A DNA stretch of 64,000 nucleotides from Rahnella aceris (GTDB lineage Bacteria; Pseudomonadota; Gammaproteobacteria; Enterobacterales; Enterobacteriaceae). Under the pieces are notes generated by a model. The model made no database searches, was not told the origin of the DNA, and saw nothing but the letters and a program-made list of their open reading frames with translations. Location: the NCBI RefSeq assembly GCF_011684115.1, contig NZ_JAADJV010000007.1:89388-153387 (forward strand), given 5' to 3'. Below are positions 60,955 to 64,000 of this stretch, one piece after another. Both the position numbers and the translations under genes were made by a program. Positions within the stretch are counted from its first letter, which is position 1, and the number at the start of each line of letters is the position of its first letter.

Positions 60955-61565
60955 TGCAGCCTTATCCCGTCCCCGCTGAGCCTGTCAGTTTCAGCGAAGA
61001 AATAAAGAAGAGTCGCTTCATCACCCTGCTGGCGAGAACTGAGGGAGTTGAAGTGGCAAAGGCTTTTATTCAGGAGGTCAGAAACCAGCATCCGGCAGCG
61101 CGTCATCACTGCTGGGCGTTTGTAGCTGGCGCGCCTGCTGATTCTCAGCAACTGGGCTTTTCTGATGATGGCGAACCGGCGGGCACAGCCGGTAAACCGA
61201 TCTTAAGTCAGCTGATGGGAAGCGGAGTCGGGGAGATCACCGCCGTCGTGGTGCGTTATTACGGTGGCATAATGCTGGGTACTGGCGGGTTAGTGAAAGC
61301 CTACGGCGGCGGTGTTCAGCAGGCATTGAAACAACTTATCGTGCAGCAAAAGGTTCCGCTGGCGGAGTTCGCGGTGCAGTGTGATTACAGCCAGTTACAG
61401 CTGGTGGAAACGCTGCTTTTGCAGGTTGGCGGCCATATTTTACGCAGTGAATACGGCGCGGCGGTGGATCTCGTTCTGGCGTTGCCTGCCGCAGATGCAC
61501 CGGCAACCGTCAGCCATTTGTTCGATATCAGCCGTGGCACGCTAATCCTGCGTCCGGTTTCTTAA
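60954..61565 (+). CDS. yigZ: IMPACT family protein YigZ
   Basis: The 203-residue protein has the IMPACT/YigZ domain (SRFITLLARTEGVE, HHCWAFVAG, FSDDGEPAGTAGKPIL, VRYYGGIMLGTGGLVKAYG) and a C-terminal DUF1949 domain. Its role is unproven; relatives bind ribosomes or nucleic acid. It overlaps the pepQ stop by one base (TGATG), so translation is coupled. trkH follows after 37 bp. Confidence 0.93.
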   Translation: MQPYPVPAEPVSFSEEIKKSRFITLLARTEGVEVAKAFIQEVRNQHPAARHHCWAFVAGAPADSQQLGFSDDGEPAGTAGKPILSQLMGSGVGEITAVVVRYYGGIMLGTGGLVKAYGGGVQQALKQLIVQQKVPLAEFAVQCDYSQLQLVETLLLQVGGHILRSEYGAAVDLVLALPAADAPATVSHLFDISRGTLILRPVS

Positions 61566-61602
61566 ATTTTTCTATGGTTAATTCGCTGAGGAACGCACCA
61601 GC

Positions 61603-63054
61603 ATGCATTTTCGTGCCATAACACGCATTGTGGGGGTGCTCGTCATCCTTTTCTCGGGAACGATGATTATTCCCGGTCTGGTCGCTTTAATTTACCGCGA
61701 TGGTGCGGGGCGTGCGTTCAGTCAGACCTTCTTTGTCGCCCTGGCGATTGGGTTATTTCTCTGGCTGCCAAACCGGAAGCAGAAAAGTGAGCTGAAGCCA
61801 CGGGAAGGTTTCCTGATTGTGGTGCTGTTCTGGACGGTGCTGGGCAGCGTCGGGGCATTGCCTTTTCTGTTCTCCGAGCGGCCGAATCTTTCCCTTACCG
61901 ATGCTTTCTTTGAATCTTTCTCCGGCCTGACGACGACGGGCGCGACCACACTGGTCGGGCTGGATTCTTTGCCGAAAGCGATTCTCTTCTACCGGCAGAT
62001 GCTGCAATGGTTTGGTGGTATGGGGATCATTGTGCTCGCGGTAGCCATTCTGCCGATATTGGGGGTCGGCGGAATGCAGTTGTATCGCGCCGAAATGCCG
62101 GGGCCGCTGAAAGATAACAAGATGCGCCCGCGTATCGCCGAAACAGCAAAAACGCTGTGGCTTATCTATGTGCTGCTGACCATCGCCTGTGCGCTGGCAT
62201 TATGGGGCGCGGGTATGCCGGTCTTTGATGCCATCAGCCATAGTTTCTCGACTATCGCCATCGGTGGCTTCTCGACGCATGATGCCAGCATCGGCTATTT
62301 CCATAGCGGAACGATTAATACCATTGTGGCGGTATTCCTGTTGATCTCCGGCTGTAACTACGGCCTGCACTTTGCGGTGCTGAGCGGGCGAAACCTCAAG
62401 GTATACTGGCGTGATCCGGAATTTCGCATGTTTATCGGCGTGCAGTTCACGCTGGTCGTGATCTGCACGGTGATTCTGTGGATCCACAATACCTACGGCT
62501 CGCCGCTGGAAACGCTCAATCAGGCATTCTTCCAGGTGGTATCAATGGCCACCACAGCAGGCTATACCACGGACAGTATTTCCAAATGGCCGCTGTTCCT
62601 GCCGCTTCTATTATTGTGCTCTGCTTTTATCGGTGGTTGTGCCGGTTCAACGGGCGGCGGTCTTAAAGTGATCCGTATTCTTTTGCTTTATTTACAGGGT
62701 TCGCGCGAGCTGAAAAGGCTGGTTCACCCGAATGCGGTTTACACCATCAAATTGGGTAACCGCGCGTTGCCTGAACGTATCATAGAAGCGGTATGGGGTT
62801 TCTTCTCCGCTTACGCGCTGGTATTTATTGTCAGCATGCTGGCGATTGTTGCCACCGGTGTGGATAACTTCTCCGCCTTTGCTGCGGTTACCGCCACACT
62901 CAATAACCTTGGCCCGGGGCTGGGGGTGGTGGCTGATAACTTTGCTTCGATGAATTCCGTGGCGAAATGGATCCTGATCGTCACCATGTTGTTTGGTCGT
63001 CTGGAAGTCTTCACATTATTAGTGCTGTTCACGCCGACATTCTGGCGGGAATGA
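61603..63054 (+). CDS. trkH: Trk system potassium uptake protein TrkH
   Basis: TrkH is the membrane K+ channel/transporter that works with the cytoplasmic NAD-binding subunit TrkA. The 483-residue product has about ten membrane spans with four pore loops; the selectivity filter glycines are seen in SGLTTTGATTL (first), STIAIGGFSTHD (second), VSMATTAGYTTDS (third) and TATLNNLGPGLG (fourth). The GGMGIIVLAVAILPILGVGGMQ stretch is typical. GAGGAA precedes the ATG. hemG follows after 22 bp, as in E. coli. Confidence 0.97.
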   Translation: MHFRAITRIVGVLVILFSGTMIIPGLVALIYRDGAGRAFSQTFFVALAIGLFLWLPNRKQKSELKPREGFLIVVLFWTVLGSVGALPFLFSERPNLSLTDAFFESFSGLTTTGATTLVGLDSLPKAILFYRQMLQWFGGMGIIVLAVAILPILGVGGMQLYRAEMPGPLKDNKMRPRIAETAKTLWLIYVLLTIACALALWGAGMPVFDAISHSFSTIAIGGFSTHDASIGYFHSGTINTIVAVFLLISGCNYGLHFAVLSGRNLKVYWRDPEFRMFIGVQFTLVVICTVILWIHNTYGSPLETLNQAFFQVVSMATTAGYTTDSISKWPLFLPLLLLCSAFIGGCAGSTGGGLKVIRILLLYLQGSRELKRLVHPNAVYTIKLGNRALPERIIEAVWGFFSAYALVFIVSMLAIVATGVDNFSAFAAVTATLNNLGPGLGVVADNFASMNSVAKWILIVTMLFGRLEVFTLLVLFTPTFWRE

Positions 63055-63076
63055 GTTTTAAGAAAGGGAAACAAGT

Positions 63077-63616
63077 ATGAAAGCGTTGATACTCTATTCA
63101 AGTCGTGACGGGCAGACACATGCTATCGCTTCTTATATAGCAAGTGAGCTGAAAGAAAAGTGCAACTGCGATGTTGTTGATCTGGTACATGCGGAACATG
63201 TCGATTTGAAAAGCTATGACCAGGTGATGATCGGCGCTTCTATACGTTACGGTCACTTTAACCCGGTGCTGGATAAGTTCGTTAAAAAACACGCCGAAAC
63301 CTTGAATCACATGCCGTCGGCTTTTTTCGGCGTCAACCTGACAGCGCGCAAACCCGAAAAACGAACGCCACAGACTAATGCCTATGTACGTAAATTCCTG
63401 CTGGCATCCCCGTGGGAACCGGCAATGTGCGGTGTCTTTGCTGGCGCATTACGTTATCCGCGATATCGCTGGTTCGATAAGGTCATGATCCAACTGATTA
63501 TGCGGATGACAGGTGGTGAAACAGATACCCGTAAAGAAGTGGAATATACCGACTGGCAGCAGGTGGCCAAATTCGCTGAAGATTTTGGGCAAATATCGTA
63601 TAAAAAATCGCAATAA
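63077..63616 (+). CDS. hemG: Menaquinone-dependent protoporphyrinogen oxidase HemG
   Basis: HemG oxidises protoporphyrinogen IX to protoporphyrin IX in heme synthesis, passing electrons to quinones. The 179-residue protein is of the flavodoxin type, with the FMN phosphate loop [14 protein letters not shown] at the N-terminus and [14 protein letters not shown]. It is cytoplasmic, at the membrane face. The following gene in E. coli is the 16S rRNA of rrnA, and the same arrangement is seen here. Confidence 0.95.
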   Translation: MKALILYSSRDGQTHAIASYIASELKEKCNCDVVDLVHAEHVDLKSYDQVMIGASIRYGHFNPVLDKFVKKHAETLNHMPSAFFGVNLTARKPEKRTPQTNAYVRKFLLASPWEPAMCGVFAGALRYPRYRWFDKVMIQLIMRMTGGETDTRKEVEYTDWQQVAKFAEDFGQISYKKSQ

Positions 63617-63679
63617 TGCGGGCTTAATAGACGTTCAGGCCAAAAAGAAAGCATTCAGAAAGTTTTTTGAAATTAGGGG

Positions 63680-63714
63680 TTGCGGCCTTCTGAGAACTCC
63701 CTATAATGCGCCTC
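63680..63714 (+). promoter_or_regulatory. rRNA operon promoter P1
   Basis: TTGCGG (63680-63685), 16 bp and TATAAT (63702-63707), followed by the GCGCC discriminator, match the E. coli rrn P1 layout closely, including the ACTCCCTATAATGCGCC run. Upstream of it (63650-63679) is an A/T-rich stretch that could be the UP element. The start would be near 63714. P1 is the growth-rate-regulated, ppGpp-sensitive promoter. Confidence 0.93.
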
Positions 63715-63811
63715 CACTGACCGGGAACAACGACTCCTCTAACAAGAACCAAGTCGCCCAGTCAGGAAGAATCAACCCGGTGAAAACACCGCATCTTGTA
63801 AAAGAAAATGG

Positions 63812-63846
63812 TTGACTCTTCAGGGAGAAAGAGTATTATCTGCCTC
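63812..63846 (+). promoter_or_regulatory. rRNA operon promoter P2
   Basis: TTGACT (63812-63817), 16 bp and TATTAT (63834-63839) match E. coli rrn P2 (TTGACT...TATTAT). It lies about 130 bp downstream of P1, close to the usual spacing. Confidence 0.92.
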
Positions 63847-64000
63847 CCACGTTGCTGAGTTAATTCTCGCAGCGTACGCTCTTTAACAATTTATCAGACA
63901 ATCTGTGTGGGCACTCACAAGACGATATCAGCCACTTCGGTGGCAAAAAATATCAAGTCTTAGAGTGACCAAGCAGTAATTCATTTAGTTGAATTATTAC
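63846..64000 (+). other. rRNA operon leader with boxA, before 16S rRNA
   Basis: GCTCTTTAACAA at 63878-63889 is the boxA antitermination site bound by NusB-NusE. The conserved ATTTATCAGACAATCTGTGT follows. GCCACTTCGGTGGC at 63931-63944 is a perfect stem-loop. The sequence TAGAGTGACCAAGCAGTAATTC near 63962-63983 corresponds to E. coli leader sequence just before the 16S gene. The mature 16S start is not reached; the window ends in the leader. From 63617 to 63845 there is no gene, only the two promoters. Confidence 0.92.

Noticed and set aside
63513..63815. 100-codon frame overlapping the hemG end and the rRNA promoters
   Set aside because: It crosses the rrn P1 promoter and conserved upstream region; no protein-like conservation is visible.

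Overview
The window is a stretch of enterobacterial (Enterobacterales) chromosome. Protein sequences and local gene order match Escherichia coli throughout: dcrB-yhhQ-tusA-zntA, yhhN-yhhL-rsmD/ftsYEX-rpoH, liv, ugp, metR/metE, udp-rmuC-ubiEJB-tatABCD-rfaH-ubiD-fre-fadAB and pepQ-yigZ-trkH-hemG-rrn. Several proteins diverge from E. coli and the order is rearranged in places, which suits a Yersiniaceae-type relative (Serratia/Rahnella-like). The genus is an inference. No tRNA gene, insertion sequence, prophage or CRISPR array was seen.

Layout. 1-10.6 kb: a membrane, metal and division block. It holds the lipoprotein DcrB (cut by the window edge), the queuosine-precursor transporter YhhQ with a probable preQ1-I riboswitch in its leader, TusA, the Zn/Cd/Pb exporter ZntA with a ZntR-type promoter, YhhN, YhhL, RsmD, FtsY-FtsE-FtsX, sigma-32 RpoH (preceded by a candidate sigma-E promoter) and PanM. 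11-17.3 kb: the livKHMGF branched-chain amino acid importer and an aminotransferase. 17.5-19.0 kb: a three-gene, lower-G+C insertion ending in an orphan type VI secretion Hcp gene. The two genes before it look like a membrane-active effector and a small membrane immunity protein. This is the most novel part of the window. 19.0-24.3 kb: the PhoB-controlled ugpBAECQ glycerol-3-phosphate system.

24.3-30 kb: a species-specific lipoprotein, a YhhA-like protein, the biotin transporter bioP/yigM behind a BirA-like operator, and metR/metE. In E. coli the ugp block and the metE block lie far apart, so a synteny junction falls here. 30-39.6 kb: a fructose-like PTS and glycyl-radical-enzyme cassette (yijO, frwD, pflC, pflD, frwB, frwC, ptsA, fsaB) set between metE and ysgA. 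PflD carries the GCVE motif of glycyl-radical eliminases, not the Cys-Cys pair of true pyruvate formate-lyase. 39.6-46.3 kb: ysgA, catalase katE, udp with two CRP sites 52 bp apart, a DedA protein and rmuC.

46.4-64 kb: ubiquinone synthesis (ubiE, ubiJ, ubiB, ubiD), the Tat translocase, tatD, rfaH, pepE, fre, the fatty-acid oxidation pair fadBA under a perfect FadR operator, pepQ, yigZ, trkH and hemG. The window ends inside an rRNA operon leader (promoters P1 and P2, boxA), just before 16S rRNA.

Two near-identical 100-bp palindromic repeats sit at equivalent places, directly after the solute-binding-protein genes livK and ugpB and before their permease genes. They probably act as mRNA stabiliser or attenuator structures. 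All family assignments come from recognition of the sequences; no database search was run.
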